Numbered from the stretch's first letter, positions 1 through 12,972 are shown. The stretch: 64,000 nt of DNA from Purpureocillium takamizusanense (GCF_022605165.1 NC_063068.1:3968001-4032000), one strand, 5' to 3'. Notes: a model not told the origin generated them from the sequence alone. Numbers and translations: made by a program.

Positions 1-1185
1 GAGGGTGGAGGGGGAGCTCGAGAAGGCAAACGATGCAAAGTTCGCGGGGTGATAGATGAATCAGCACTTGCCGACGCGACAAAGGGCGAGTTGCGTCACA
101 ACGGCAGACCAGAGAGCAACGTCTCCGTATAAGTGCTGGTGACGGGCGGGTGCTGAGCAGGCCATCGGACAGACGCGGGTGCCGTGTGGGCGGGCGTCCT
201 GCACGCAGGCTCTGGGGAAATCTCACAAGCGCCAACTAGGTGAAAGACGGAAGAGAACAGGGTGGGGAGGGGCAAGTTGCAGGCCTGCTCGCTCGGGGCA
301 CGGCACGTCTTGAACGAGACGACGACGACGTCGAGCACATGGTCGCCCGTAGCTCGCTCATGTGCAACGGCTGGAACAGAGAGGGGCAAGGGCGAGGCGG
401 AGGAAGGGCTTGTGTCAAGTGTAGTATCGCCAAGTGGCTGAAGTCTTCAGCATACGTACCTTTGGCGTGCGGCCAAGCGGGTGCCGGAACGAGGGGCGGG
501 AGCTCGGAGCTTATGCGGCGACAGGTTTGGGGGCGACGTCAGGGCGCGACGATGCGCTCGAGGGCCTCTGATTGAAGGCGCGAGCAGAAGCAGGACTGAA
601 TGCCGCAGGCGCGTGCTGTCACCTGACGGGAGGCACGGCCAATGAAGGAGGCGAGGGAGAGGCTGGCGACGATGATAGGCCTCGGTGACGAGAGACAGCG
701 GCTTGAGATGGGCAGCGTCAAATGGCGACGCGCGAAATACGGGCGCTGATTTGCCGAGGGGGAGGGGCGGCCTTTTTGGGAGGCCAAGAGTCGCGAAGCA
801 GAAAGGTAGCGGAGAGCTTAGCGGTAGCTCTGGAAAGCTACCTAACGTTTGCTGCTTGGAATTCCGGGTGGATATCCGTCGGTGCCGGGCGTCCGAGGGC
901 GGGCGGGGGCAGTGATGAAAAGCCGTGCGACGAGGCAGGCGGGTGGTTGTTTTTTGCTGAGCTTCCGCGGGGTGCGAAAGACGAAGCAAAATGTGGCGCG
1001 GACAGGCTAGGCAGTAGCCAGGGCGGCGACAAAGGTGATGATGGATGGATGTGCGAAGATGCAGGCAGTCCAGCTGTTGCTGCTAGGGCGGCGGCGGCGG
1101 CGGCGACCCTGGTTGCTGGTTGCTGGTTGCTGGTGCTGGCTTTGCTGGGCGTCGGCGGTGCAAAGAGCCGGCGATGTTAGCCGGG

Positions 1186-1253
1186 TGCGGTGCGGTGCAG
1201 CAGCGCGGTGCGGCGCGTCGCGGTGCGTTGCGTTGCGTTGCGGTGCGGTGGTG
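1186..1253. repeat. Degenerate GCGGT/GCGTT pentanucleotide array
   Basis: Consecutive GGTGC/GCGGT/GCGTT pentamers with a few interruptions. A related run of GGTGC pentamers occurs at about 38600-38631. It lies in non-coding DNA. Confidence 0.7.
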
Positions 1254-1485
1254 CTGCGGGCTGGTGCCGATGCCGACGTGACGATGGCACGCTCCCTCGT
1301 TGTGTCTAGCCGATCCGCGAAGGCACAGACGGACGCGCGCGGGCGGCGTCGGCTGGCTGGCTGGCTGGGCTGACGGGCGGCTCAAGCTCCCTCTCTCTGG
1401 CCTGGCCGGGCTTCCTGTCGCCGGGCGCTCGGCTGCTTCTGACTGGCGCGTGCGCGACGAGGCGATGCGACGAGGGCCGGTGTGA

Positions 1486-1522
1486 AGCTGCTGCTGCTGC
1501 TGCTGCTGCTCCTGCTCCTGCT
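1486..1522. repeat. (CTG)n microsatellite
   Basis: About eight CTG/TGC units followed by interrupted CTCCTG units. No supported gene overlaps it. Confidence 0.85.
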
Positions 1523-2053
1523 GGCTGGCTGGTGCTTTTTGCGGGCGAGCGGACCGAGCTCGATGGCGGGCGAGGCGCTGTGAATGGCTGGCTAGCAGCT
1601 TGCGCGCCGAGCTTGTCTTTCAGTGTTTTTTGGGCGAATCTGGAGGCGCGCACGCACGCACGCGATGGAGGCCCTACTTTTCCTGCCTGCTTGATTCCTT
1701 TTGATCAAGTCTCAGCGTTTTGAGTGGAGGAACGGACGAGCTGGATTGATTGGCCGTTGGGAGGAGAAGGGAGAAACTCGAATCGATCCGGCCGCAGCGA
1801 GGGACGAGGGAAATGCGAGGATGTGATTTGATTTGAGGGGCGGGGACGCTGAGTCTTTTAACAGCTGTGACTGGCTGATTCAGCCCCTCCGGTGGGGCCG
1901 TCGCGGTGGCTGGCGACGCGCCTCGATGATGATTTGCTAGGAGATGACGTGATGCACGGACCATGCGTCGTCTCTCGACCAGGCCAGGAAGGAGCTACGG
2001 CCGTTTGTTGAGGGCGGGTACTTGGCCTCGGGCGCAGAGGCTGGCGCAACGGC

Positions 2054-2075
2054 CAGGTACCCTCGAGGGTACCTG
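2054..2075. other. 22-nt perfect palindrome centred on CTCGAG
   Basis: The two half-sites CAGGTACCCTC and GAGGGTACCTG are exact reverse complements with no spacer, giving 11 bp of dyad symmetry. It lies in gene-free DNA. It could be a binding site for a dimeric regulator or a cruciform-prone sequence. No function can be assigned from sequence alone. Confidence 0.8.
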
Positions 2076-2299
2076 CACCGCACACCGGGGACACACCCGA
2101 CCACACCAGAGCTGCCCGCGTGCATGCGGCCAGCACTGAGCTCTGCCCGGCCTGCCCTTCCCTGCCCTGCCATGCCCGGCCCTGCTGCTGTTGCGGCGGT
2201 TCGGGGCGGGGGGCAGCTGTGAGTCCTCCATGTCGCCCTCCCACCGAGTGGGTTCACTTGGGCATGGATGTTGCCGGAGGTCGGTCGACATGGCTGGGA

Positions 2300-2322
2300 T
2301 GCCTGCCTGCCTGCCTGCCTGC
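2300..2322. repeat. (CCTG)n tetranucleotide repeat
   Basis: Five to six units of GCCT/CCTG in tandem in gene-free DNA. CCCTG pentamers follow at about 2437-2460. Confidence 0.8.
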
Positions 2323-3300
2323 TACCCCCATCCAAGTTTCCATGCATCCTGGCCTGGCTTCGCGCTGTGCTGCTGCACGCGCCGCCCTGCCCTGTCTCGC
2401 CCGCCGGCCGTCGCGCAGCCGCCGCGCCGCGCCGCGCCGCCCTGCCCTGCCCTGCCCTGGCCGTGCCCTGCCTGGTCCTGTCGAAGGTACTTGCAACTGT
2501 TTCTCCTCGTCACCTGTCACGGAGTAACCCCCTTCTTCACCATCCTTCCATCACCACCAAGCCATTCTCTCATCGTTGTCACACCAGCTCGTGGTCATGC
2601 GCAGATATATTAATATCGGCTCGTCGGAGCGCCTCACAGCGCGGCGCCCGTCGGCCATGATGAGGTGAGGAGACCTGCCGCCCGTCCGTCTGATGGGAAC
2701 CTGGACGTGCTCGTATTTTCGTTACCCCCTCCCCATCCCCAACTCCATTCCCCTCCCCAGGGGCCCCTCGCAAAATCCCTCTCCCGATCCTCTCAGCCCC
2801 CAATATTATGTCTCTTCAGCGTCCACCGCGCTTGTCCGCCCCACGTCGCGAGTTCCGAGCGTGGCGTGACGGCACGCGCGCTGCGCCGGCTCCCTTTGGT
2901 GCACTCACGCCGCCGCAGACAAGTCGCGGACGGAGTCTTTGGTCCATTTTCCTTGCTCAGTTCCTCCCACTCTGCTCCCACACACCTCCTCAAGCGATCG
3001 CCCGCGCCTCAAGGTGGTGGTGGCGTGTGATTGTGTGCTGGCAGGCGGGTTGGCACCACCAACGCGCAGAGAGTGCAGCGCCCAACATGGAAGCCCGACT
3101 TACACACATGGGGTGTCCCCCAACAGCAGCGCTGGCTCTCATGCCCAAAAGCTGTTGCGACTTTCGCCCATTTTGCAAGTGAAGATGGAGCCCTTTCTCG
3201 CCGAGGCTTTGACCTCTTCATCATGCTCTCATGCTCTTCCGCATCGTTTGTAAACCGCTATATTTAGCCGTGCTCGCGGTTCTCCCCCCCCCCTCTCTCT

Positions 3301-6300
3301 ACCCTCCCATCCGGAGATGCTTAGTGCCGTCGTATGACGAAGAATCAAGAGTGCGCCGCGAGATGCGAGACAGCCCAGCTTTGGGCCGAAGAGAGCCCCC
3401 GGCCTTGCCTTGCGCTGCTTCGAACTGCGAGATGTCCACACGTCGGGCGGGGACTCCGCGAGCGGAGCAACTCTGGGCTCCTCCAAGCCAAGCAGGAGGC
3501 GGCGACAGTGTCAGGGTTCAGACGTGTGCCAGGAATTGAACGACAGGCCTCCCCTTCCGCGTTCCGACACCGACACATCAAAGGCGCAGCGCAGCAGAGT
3601 CCGCCCGATGCGGCGCTTACGAAAACACTCAATCCAGCAAGGTGCAGGTCGGTCAGCACGTGATATAGCCAGGCTTGCTTAGGTGCCCCCAGTAGCGGCG
3701 TTCGCCCTGGTGGAACTCCATCTCTCTAGCCTGCCATGCATGCTGGGCAACGGCGACATCTGCACCAGGGCCTCCACTGCCCCTCGGAGACCTTGTACCC
3801 AAAAGTCGGTGTACGATGCTCTTGGGCAGACCGGCGGGCGATGCTCTTGAGCCATCGCCACGCCGGGTCCGAAGCAGCGTCAGGCTGACACGGCTACGGC
3901 TGTCTGCCTCTCTGACGCTGTTCCAGCCTGCCGACGACTACCATGTCTCAGCAGTAATAAGGGTCCAAAGAGTCCAAGATGTAGGAGTTTCGTAGGGACC
4001 ATGCCACCGCTTGGCGGAGTCTTCCGTTTCCGCTTCGCGGATGACCTTGCTGCCCTCTATCCTCCCATCCAAGTCCAGCTGCATCTGTGCCAAGTACGAG
4101 GCAACGTTGGATGAACAGCTGGAGTCTCTGCGACTGACTCCGGTGCCGCGCAGGCGGTGGCGAGAGCAGCAGCAGCAGCAGCAGCAGCTCCTGCGCGACG
4201 GGGTCGGTGTGGTCGCAGGGGCCTGGTCGGGCAACCAAGGCGAATGAATCGAGCCAGCCATGTCTGCCCAACGCCACTCAATTGCCAGACCTTTGTCCTT
4301 TGCTGGGCGCACGATTGGACATGAGGACATTTGCCGAGTTCCGGACGATGTTGCGCGGATTACTGTACCCTCCCGGCAGAAGATGACGTTCCTTCAAGAT
4401 ATCAACGGGTATAATACTGCATCAACTCTTGACTGGTTTGCACTGCCATATCTCTGGGGTAATATGTTGCTTGGCCTACGCAAAAGACTCACGAATCCTC
4501 TCTCCCTCTGGTCGGAACCTACTTCCATCCGGACATCACGTTGGAAGCCCGAGGCTTTCGAGAACCAGAGACTGTCGGCCAAGATTGTCATGCCTAAGCA
4601 CATCCAAGCCAGCCACCAGCAGTAGCTTTGTTCCAGGTGCATCCGGAACCCGGCCTCGAACCACGACTCGAACAAGGCAGCAGTCCGTGCACCACAACAG
4701 GAAACGCTGCCTTCACCACGTACTACTCTGTACGAAGTACTCAGGCCGACTGTGTCGAGTGCGGGACACCACAATGCCGTGCCACAGCTCTTGGGAATGT
4801 CGTATCACCACCGTTGGGCCGGGAGCCAAGGGTTCTCCTCGGACGTAGCATGACGTCGGCCTATCTGTCATTCTTAATCATCTCCATCCGCGTCACTCGT
4901 TCGATTTGACTCAAGAGCATACAATAATACATACAGCCCATGGGATAAGACGGCGGCCATGCCCAATGGATGGCTGCTCGTCCGGCAGCGTATCCTCGTG
5001 GGCTGTTACATTACATCCCCCCCCCCTTTTCCCCCCCAAAAGTCGTCGTCGACTACCTGCAAGCGGCGAGTACGGCAATCACTCACAGAGCCTGGTTCCA
5101 GGAGCGAATCGAACACGCGAGATGGGGGTGGGAGATTTGGTGTTCCTGTCAGGCTGTGCGTAGGACTGACGGCCACTGCCACCGCTGCGGGCCGTCCTGC
5201 CCAGCGCCGCGTGTGACAGCGTCCGATCCGTCTCTGCGTGGTAGTTAAGTAGGCCCTGGGGTGTTACTGCTCGTTGGGCGGGTGTCATAGGTCCGTGACG
5301 CCCAAGGGTTGCCCACGTCCACACGAACGTGAGCGGCACACATCTGCAGCAATATCTTTCTGCGTCGTGCATTCGCTACTCATCCTTTTGTAAGATAACG
5401 CCGGCATCGCAGCCTACCAAAGCCGATCTCGCGTTCCCTATGCGATGTCATCATAATTACATGCTGGCTACGTCACCTGGCCTCATGTCCATACAGGGGC
5501 AGGGTAGTGTTGCACACTAAGTTACAAAGCAACTTGTCATCCCGCGGTGGTGATCTTTCGGGCGAGGTTCTCCTGTCAGTCGGTTCCATGATCTCTTCTC
5601 CCAATCGATCCAGAGACGGGAGTGTGGTAATCGACTATTCCAGCAGGGAAATCTGGTGTATTCACCAGACGTGAAAAGTGACGGCTGTGACGGCCAACAC
5701 GCGTGTTGTTGCTCTGGGTGCAGGCTTGATGCTTGACACTTGCTTCGTTCCAGCCGGCGGCATGTCCCCTCGTCTTGACCCTAATCTCGGGCTAGCCCGT
5801 GAACAAGACGTGCGAGAGCACCGGCCCCCGGACACGGCCCGTGTGGTTGGCAAATACCAAGGCAGCATAAACGACGTCCGGCCTTTCTTAGCACGCTGGA
5901 AAGCATGAACTGCAGCGTCAAGCGAGGGGTCGTTTCGAGAGCAATCGCAGTCCTCCTCCGCGGCGGCACTTCGTGCTGGGCCCTCCGTCCGCGAACGATG
6001 TGGTCACGATACGGCCCTCCTGATTTCAGCAGAGCGGCAAGGCATAGCTGAATCTTTTATCCTGACGAGGATGATCTACCACTCTTCTCTGTTGCTGATT
6101 ATGCCGCTTGCCTGAGACTGCCTTACAACATGCTTTCCGCGTAACAGGGCACGCTTGGACTCGATAGAAGGGCTATGGGACCACCAGACCGTATAACTTG
6201 GCCAGCCTAGCTTGTACATCCCCACGACTACCTTTGCCCTCGTTTCAGGGTAGGTCACATCAGCAGGGTCATCTCGTCCCTGCCCCTTTTCGCCACGATA

Positions 6301-8332
6301 GCTACCAAGCATCTTCGAATAACAACGCAAGACAGAGAATGCACCCTTACATATGAAAGCAAGCCTGTCTCTGAGGCAGCCCGCTTGCGAAGCACTGTTA
6401 TCTTGTCAGTCGTGGCAGCTCTTATGTTTGCAGCGCCTTATATCCCAATGCCACTGCGGAGTGGAACAGTCCAGGTCAGGTCGTCCTCTTTCGAAACGGG
6501 GGGGCGTCGGCCCTAACAGACAAAAGAAAATACGTTACGCCCAAGGGTTTTGGAGCCCGACGCATGTCGCAGCTCGCTGCACCATGGCGAGGAGTATCGT
6601 GAGTGTTGGCCTCAGTACTCGGCCAGCTCCATGGCCAGGCAGATCCGGGCCATTCAACGGGCTCGACACCAAGACCTTGACCGCATGTACAGCATATCCG
6701 GGCACAGAAACGTGCCTCGGACCAATTCTCTTCCCGTGGCTGACCATCGCAATGAGGGTGTAGGGAATGCACGCCGTCTCCATCGATTGCTCGTCATTTG
6801 CTACGTGCTCAGTCTAACAGACGCGGGCAGGGCACTCGCGCCCGCCCACTTCGTGGCCAAGAGTGACAGGTGAATCGTGTGAATTGGATGGCTCAAGTCA
6901 AGTTTCAGTGGCCGAACATCGAGGGTTGGCGTTGGGCAGTTTGAAAGACTGTTAAACCGCATGCCGCTAGACGCTTATGCGCTGGTGTACACACGAAAAT
7001 TCCGCTTTTGCTCACGCAGCACCACCGATGATGCATGAGCAGCAGTGGTCTCGAGTCATACCCTTTTCGGTGGAAGTGATGAATGTGTCAAAATTGCCTG
7101 GTTGTGTCCAAGACTGCCATATCTCTGCGAAGCAGCGTCCGCGTCAAAGCCTCTAATCAGGTTTGGGGAACGCACTCAAACAGGGCGAACACGGAAGGTT
7201 AGAGATGGTAGAGTGACTTTGCAAAGCCATTTCGCGAGGATTGCAGCGACTCCGTTGGCCGCACCCTCTCGATACCCTTGCGGGGGGGTGCAGAGGCGGG
7301 CAAGCGTCCTCCCACAGGCCAATTGAGCATCGTGTTTGGTCGCCACGCATACTGAAGAATGCCAAAGTGAACTGGTATTGGATGATCAAGAGCCAACTGT
7401 CGTGTCCGTTGTTCTCGAAGTCGTTGTGGGCGGACTGGCCTCTCATGCGGTTGGTCAATGAGCGCGAGAAGGATCGCGTGTGTGTCGGCGGCGCTTAAAC
7501 AAGGGGGGTCTGGGCTGGAACCCCGGCTCACCAACCAGTGGCCCTCAGGGAAGGCAGTGACAAACGACAAGCTTTGCATTCGGCTTGGACAGCTATATGT
7601 ATGTGACTCCGTTGCCATATCAACTTGTCGTGGGCCAGATGTGGCCATATTTGCACCCAGAGATGAAGGGGCAAGAGGGGCCAAGCAAGGGCCGAGGTGC
7701 TGCTTGGCAATACGCGCTTGGAGGTCATCAACAATAAGAATCGACATCCAGTACTTGGGCTATACCAGGGTCGCCATGCGGTGAGCTGCAAAGTAAAAGG
7801 GGAACGGAGTCTGCTGCTTCACGTGCCGCGCGCAAACGAGTAGCGGGCCTCAACAATACGGCCCTTCCTCTGAGTTGGAGTAAACGCCAGCCACAGACCG
7901 AGAGGCAATCGTTGTGAGTAGTGGCGCCACGGTCTGGCTCAGGTCATTTCCTATGCCTCTAGTAGCTTTCCTTGCTCCTTTAGCAGCGGGTTGCTGGGCT
8001 TGCTGAGCCGCGCGCTTTGCTGAGGCAGGTTAAAACAAGAGGGCACGGGCGGATGGCCGCAGCAGCCCCAATGGGTGAGGGTCGTTAGAATTAACGCGAA
8101 GTGCCTAAAATAAAGAATGGACGTGGCAAGCGCAGAGAAGTGATTGGCGGGCAGTATCGATGATGAAGTTTCGCCTTGTGTTGTCGCAGAGTCCACGCCG
8201 CCGGGTGATGCGACGTGTTGACGGAGGCAGCTATACGTTATGAGAGGTGAGGTGGCCAAAGAGGCAGGCACTGACAAAGATAAAAAGATGAGCCATCGCA
8301 CTTGCCTCGAGCCCTTCTGCTGCCTACCTATG
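3301..8332. other. Gene-free region, no feature recognised
   Basis: This stretch is less repetitive than the left end. No open frame longer than about 180 codons has a domain I recognise, and candidate splice signals do not join frames into a known family. It contains a short CAG run near 4168-4190 and one TACGAAGTA palindrome at 4731-4739. It could hold a diverged orphan gene, a non-coding RNA or a decayed gene, but the sequence does not let me say which. Confidence 0.5.
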
Positions 8333-10124
8333 AAGCAGACAAGAGATCATTCGTACAAAAGCAAAAGCAGCAGTTGCAATCGTCACCCAAACTGGGACCT
8401 GCTCCTTCCAACTTCCTGCACCTCAACCCTCCCCCGACCCCTCATCCCTCATCCCTCGACTGCCTCTGGAAGGCTTCCATTCCTCACCTGTCTGTCCTCG
8501 TATCAACATTTGGCAATTGTCACCGTGAGTTGGTTCGTGCCTCTGCATCGAATCGAGCTCGCCCCTTGTCGCCCACTCAACACCTGAACAATCTTCACAC
8601 CCGCGTCCTGCAGGACAGGTCCCCCCACGTCTTTCCGCGCCGGGTGGGTGATATTCACCTGCACCACCGCTGCCACCGCCGCTCCTCAGCTCCTAGGAGA
8701 CCGTCGTGTGCATCGCAGCCCCCAGGTACTTGTGTCCAGCGCCCAACAGAGACCGGATCTCGGCTAGCATTCGATTTCTGCGGGCCCCTTCCTCGGCCAA
8801 GCATCGCAACACGACCGGTCCAATTCGACCTGTTCCGCCGGCTGGCACCACCAGTAACAGCAGAAGCCGCTTGACAACGACGGAACTAGCTTTCTCTCCT
8901 TGAGCTACGTTTACTTCTCCGGCCCGACCAGCATTCCCAGTCCCGGCCGTCGGTCTCGGCGTCGAGTCTTGACACACGCGGCCATCGTCACGCACGACAT
9001 CGTCGTGATCTTTGGGTCCATTTGCCAGAGTTGGCGCTGAGCTCAAGTCACAAACCAACCAATCAGCACGCCAATTCCGGGTGTTCTTGGTCCGTCAGCG
9101 CCATCGCCGAATCAGATCTGTCGCGTGCAACTCCAGGGAACCCGGCAGCGCTACGCTTCGCGGCCAGCCAGCGAGGCCAAGATCCCGACTGCCTTCCGTT
9201 GCTGGGCGCTAGGACCAGAGCAAAGCGGGAAGCCCCACGAGTCAAGGCACTCACTGATCCTCAGATCCTCCAGATCAGCCCTGGCGGACGCAAGCGCAGG
9301 GAAGAGCTGGCCGAGTGCAAGGCCGCCCACACGTCGACGAGTTGTGCGCGCGCAGAAGCCTCTGGGTCAACTCGAGATCTTGCTAACCGCTGGGCTGCAA
9401 GCCAGCGGAGTCGGTGCAGCGCCACCCCTCCCATTCAACTAGCCGCACACCCTAAGTTACCCGGCCTCCCACCCCTTTCCATCGTCAACCTTTTGGACCT
9501 CCGTCGTCACGCTCAACCCTGCGCCCTTCCACAAAGGACGACCACAGCGCTTGGTCAATCCCTCGAGACACGCGCGCGCTCCTGTCCTCCCACCCTTGCC
9601 CTGGAGCCCACGGCGTTCGCTCCACCAGCGCGCCCCCGTTGCACGTCAGATCCAGCGTGTCGGCGCATATCGAAAACGCAGGCTCTGTGTTTGCCGCCGG
9701 GCGCCCCCCATCTGCCTTCCAATCCTTCTCACTTTCAGCAGTCCTGTGCTTCACAAACACGGTCTGCTCGGTAACTGTCGACCGTCCGCTGCATTGTAGC
9801 GCCCACGCCTGCTTACCATTCGTTTCCCACCCCTCTTACCACCAGCACTCCTCTACCCTCCTCTCCCTGCCTTGCGTTCTCCGTCTATCTGCCTTTCTTC
9901 TTATAATACAGCCAGCCCCTCCTCGGTCCTTCCACATTTTAGGTCCTCTAGAGGGCTCTGTCTCTGGCACCTACACTCTTTGCCTACCCTCTGTGCTCCT
10001 CCTCCTCCTCCTCCTCCTCCACCTCTTCCTCCTTTCCCTTCGCTTCCCTTTCGCAGCTGCGTCACTGCAGGAACCTGGGGTTGGATCACCTTGTTTGCGG
10101 GGAAGCGTTGTCGCCATTGCCATC
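8333..10124 (+). promoter_or_regulatory. Long ATG-free pyrimidine-rich leader/promoter
   Basis: Read line by line, the plus strand has no ATG in any frame between the ATG at 8330-8332 and the start codon at 10125, an interval of 1,792 nt. Base composition would predict roughly 15-20. The stretch is C/T-rich, includes a (CCT)n tract at 9996-10020, and runs straight into the ATG of the downstream small protein. The simplest reading is a long 5' leader from which upstream AUGs have been purged. The transcription start and any leader introns cannot be placed by eye. Confidence 0.55.
9996..10020 (+). repeat. (CCT)n pyrimidine tract in leader
   Basis: Eight CTC/CCT triplets in tandem about 105 nt upstream of the start codon at 10125. 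CT-rich tracts just upstream of the translation or transcription start are common in filamentous ascomycetes. Confidence 0.8.
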
Positions 10125-10811
10125 ATGCCCGTCACCAAACCCAAGCTGGAGAAGCTCTCCACGCCGGTCACGGCTACTTTCCCGTCCGAGATCGCCTCGG
10201 CCTCGACCGCTACACCGTTGTCAGCGATCAATTTTCCTTGCAAGCCTGACCCGGACTTCATCAAGACGCCGATCAGCCCGCCTTCAGCTTATACCGACTT
10301 CCTCACCAAGGCAATGTCTCTCAACTCACCAATCGTGGCTTCCTCGGGCGAAACGACACCCGACTCTGCATCTGGAGCCGACCCTAGCGAGAAGTCGGAA
10401 GGCTCTTCCAAGGCCGGCGACTCCTCCCCCAGTTCAACCGCAAGCAGCACCAAGCCATCTCCTCCAACATCGGCACCCGTGGTCCCCCCAAGCCCATACA
10501 CCTCATCAGGTCCCATGTCCGCTCCACCTGGTGCAGCGTCGTTCCCGAGCCTCAAATTACCGCCGAGCCCCGCCATCTCCAACTTCGACTCGCCACTCAG
10601 TGCGAGCACCGTCCGGTCACCTTTCAGTGCGCGCTCTGTGCATTCTGTATTTGACTGGGAAGCAGCCTTGAAGGCACGATTTTCAGACTCAAAGAAGCAC
10701 AAATCTTCAAGGACCAGCGTGCGTCACATTCGCGAAGTGGTAACACGGACGGTCACTTATACGCCGAGAATGGAACCAGCGCCCAGGGGGAAACGGCGGA
10801 AAGTCGAGTGA
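10125..10811 (+). CDS. Ser/Pro-rich conserved-looking hypothetical protein
   Basis: Single-exon frame of 228 residues. The ATG at 10125 is the first on this strand after 1.8 kb without any, which makes the start convincing. The N-terminal 70 residues are Thr/Ser/Pro-rich with short motifs such as FIKTPISPPSAYTDFLTKA. Residues 75-165 are low-complexity Ser/Pro/Ala, likely disordered and rich in SP/TP phosphorylation-type sites. The C-terminus (about 176-228) is the most structured-looking part: FDWEAALKARF, then a basic RTSVRHIREVVTRTVTYTPR segment, ending in the NLS-like RGKRRKVE. That suggests a small nuclear or nucleic-acid-associated protein, which is inference. I do not recognise a named family. 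Confidence 0.72.
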   Translation: MPVTKPKLEKLSTPVTATFPSEIASASTATPLSAINFPCKPDPDFIKTPISPPSAYTDFLTKAMSLNSPIVASSGETTPDSASGADPSEKSEGSSKAGDSSPSSTASSTKPSPPTSAPVVPPSPYTSSGPMSAPPGAASFPSLKLPPSPAISNFDSPLSASTVRSPFSARSVHSVFDWEAALKARFSDSKKHKSSRTSVRHIREVVTRTVTYTPRMEPAPRGKRRKVE

Positions 10812-12972
10812 AGCGACGCTTTGATAGCGCCGGCTGATGCGATACAGGATAATTTCAAGGACCGCCCGTCGCTACGAATCCTCGCCTCCCTTTCTTCGGC
10901 TCGCCTGCTGGCTCACTTACCTCGAGCATCGCTTCTGTGGTAAAACGAGTGCCGAAATTTCGATCTACATCTCTTTTGTCTATATCATCGATCACACACT
11001 CCTTACTGAAAGGAAACTTCAAAAGTGGCGAAAGGGCGGGCGCAGATGTCGACGCAGGAAGAGTGGACGCGGTGTGTGACACGGGAGGCCACATGCGTCA
11101 CTCGACATGACGACTACGAACTTTTTATTGGGCAGGCGCTGATATGGGAGTTGTGATGGCGTACATCATGGCAGCCGCAGCTCTTGAGGTCTTTTTACAG
11201 CTTGTTCTGCGCTTGGTGGTTTGTTTTGGCGGACAACTGCGGTAACGGTGCAGGGACCGGGAAAATCCGCGGCGACAGGAGTTTCTTGGCATTCGCAGTC
11301 TGCTTCAAATTCGTTGGGAATGAGGTTGCGCCTTGGCGACTTGATGAGCTGTGCATTTGTCTTCTCTTCTTGTCATTTTATGTTCGATACCAGGAAAGGG
11401 ATGTGCTAGAGGCACACTGCGAATGGTGACGAGGGTTGCAGCGGGCAGCCATCTGGTCGGGAGGGGGCCATGCCCACCCTGACTGGAGGACGAAATAGAT
11501 GTGCCATGTAGCTCACAATGTGGACTACACTCACTACACTGCACGGTGCTGATGGGCACCGCGAGGTGCTGAAATCGGTGAATGTCTGGATCGCTGTGAG
11601 CCAGCCTGCATACCCGCTCCACCACCACGGCTGGGCATGTGGCGGTCGTGCCACGGAGCACATATAGGAGGCGTCAGAGTAGACCGGCCTACGTAATGTT
11701 GTTTCTACGGCTCGCGCGTCGTGTATGCAGTTTGCATGTTTGTCTGTTGACGGGTGGGCCGTGATATTGGGCCGCGTGTGCGTCGGACGGGAGGGCCGCA
11801 TCGTGGTCGGCCGGTGTCATGGATTCAGTTCAGTCCACGGGGGGGCGCGCCGTCTTTGTCCTTTCTCTCTCTCTCTCTGGCGGCGGCGGCGGACGGGCGG
11901 ACGGGCGGGCGGCCGGACGGGAAGTCACATGGGGCGAGATACAACATCATATGTGACGACGGCGGCGCTCTCACTCTCACTCTCTCTAACTCTCGAGACC
12001 AGCAGTTTTTGTTTTCTTGCGTACATTGCGTATGGAGTACTACTGTACATTGCACAGGACAATATGTGCACATTACACACACACGCGCGGCCCGAAGGTC
12101 ATGGATGGATGGTTGTGTCGCTCCAAGGCGGGCGAGGAGGAGGCAGCAGCAGCAGCAGCAGAGCTACGGAGATGGAGAGAGAGCGCGAGATGGGTCGGTC
12201 ACCGGGGCGGCGCACGGGGAGGGGGGGGCCGCATTTTGGGCCGGCGGGTGTGAGTTCGCCGTCCCGCGAGGGCAGGCGGACGGGGGTCTTGTAGACGTAC
12301 TTTGTAGTACGTAGTGTGTATATATGTATGTAGGTATGTACTTTGTTCGAACTTGTGTTGGTAGTATGTATGTGGGCTGGTATAGTACTGTACTATGCGT
12401 GCGATATGTAGCAATAGTAGTAGCGTATGTAAGAATAGGTAGGTAGTGTGTGCACAATCGGCGGCGGTGCTAACTAAATGTAGAGTCAGTCACTAGGACC
12501 TCTGCGCTCGTGCACGCACAAAGTCTCGTCGCGAGGAGGCCCGAGGCGGGATTCTCGAGGCACCCTTTCGCTGGTATCGCAATGCGCCTGTGCTTGGCCG
12601 CCCAGGCTGGGGCTGTGAGGTTGCCATATCGCAGGTAAGGACCTGTGCTGCTGCGCGCTCCCCACTGCTTCCCCCCCAACCGCCGCCGCCGCCATGTGTG
12701 CCCGCGGGAGGAGTGTTGGCTCTGACTCCGCGTTTGACGACAGGTACTAACCCATAGGTACTCAATCTGTGGGCTCTTGAAGTCTGCTGGCCTGATCCTC
12801 CATGCATACCGTACTCTACCATTTGCTCTGAAAGTGCATGTCCTCTCCCTGTCGCTTCAGACCTTTCTGCTCTTGTCTCTCCCCTCCCCACCCCTTAGTA
12901 CTCCCCAACGGCCAAGCCCAAGCAAAGGTCCATTGGGATTCCGAGATTATCATATTTTTTTTGCACATTCGG

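Larger units (their letters stand above)
1..3300. other. Gene-free GC-rich region, left end
   Basis: I find no supportable gene here. Open frames overlap on both strands, lack recognisable domains and mostly lack ATG starts, as expected for GC-rich DNA. From about 240 to 1900 the plus strand is purine-rich, so the minus strand is pyrimidine-rich. That is the bias of fungal 5' leaders and could mean a minus-strand gene begins beyond the left edge (inference). The stretch holds CTG, pentamer and tetramer microsatellites and a 22-nt palindrome, listed separately. Confidence 0.55.

Noticed and set aside
4640..5115. TCGAACC and AATCGAAC sequences resembling tRNA B boxes
   Set aside because: The flanking bases do not form a 5-bp T-stem and no A box or acceptor stem is present. 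I found no tRNA in the window.
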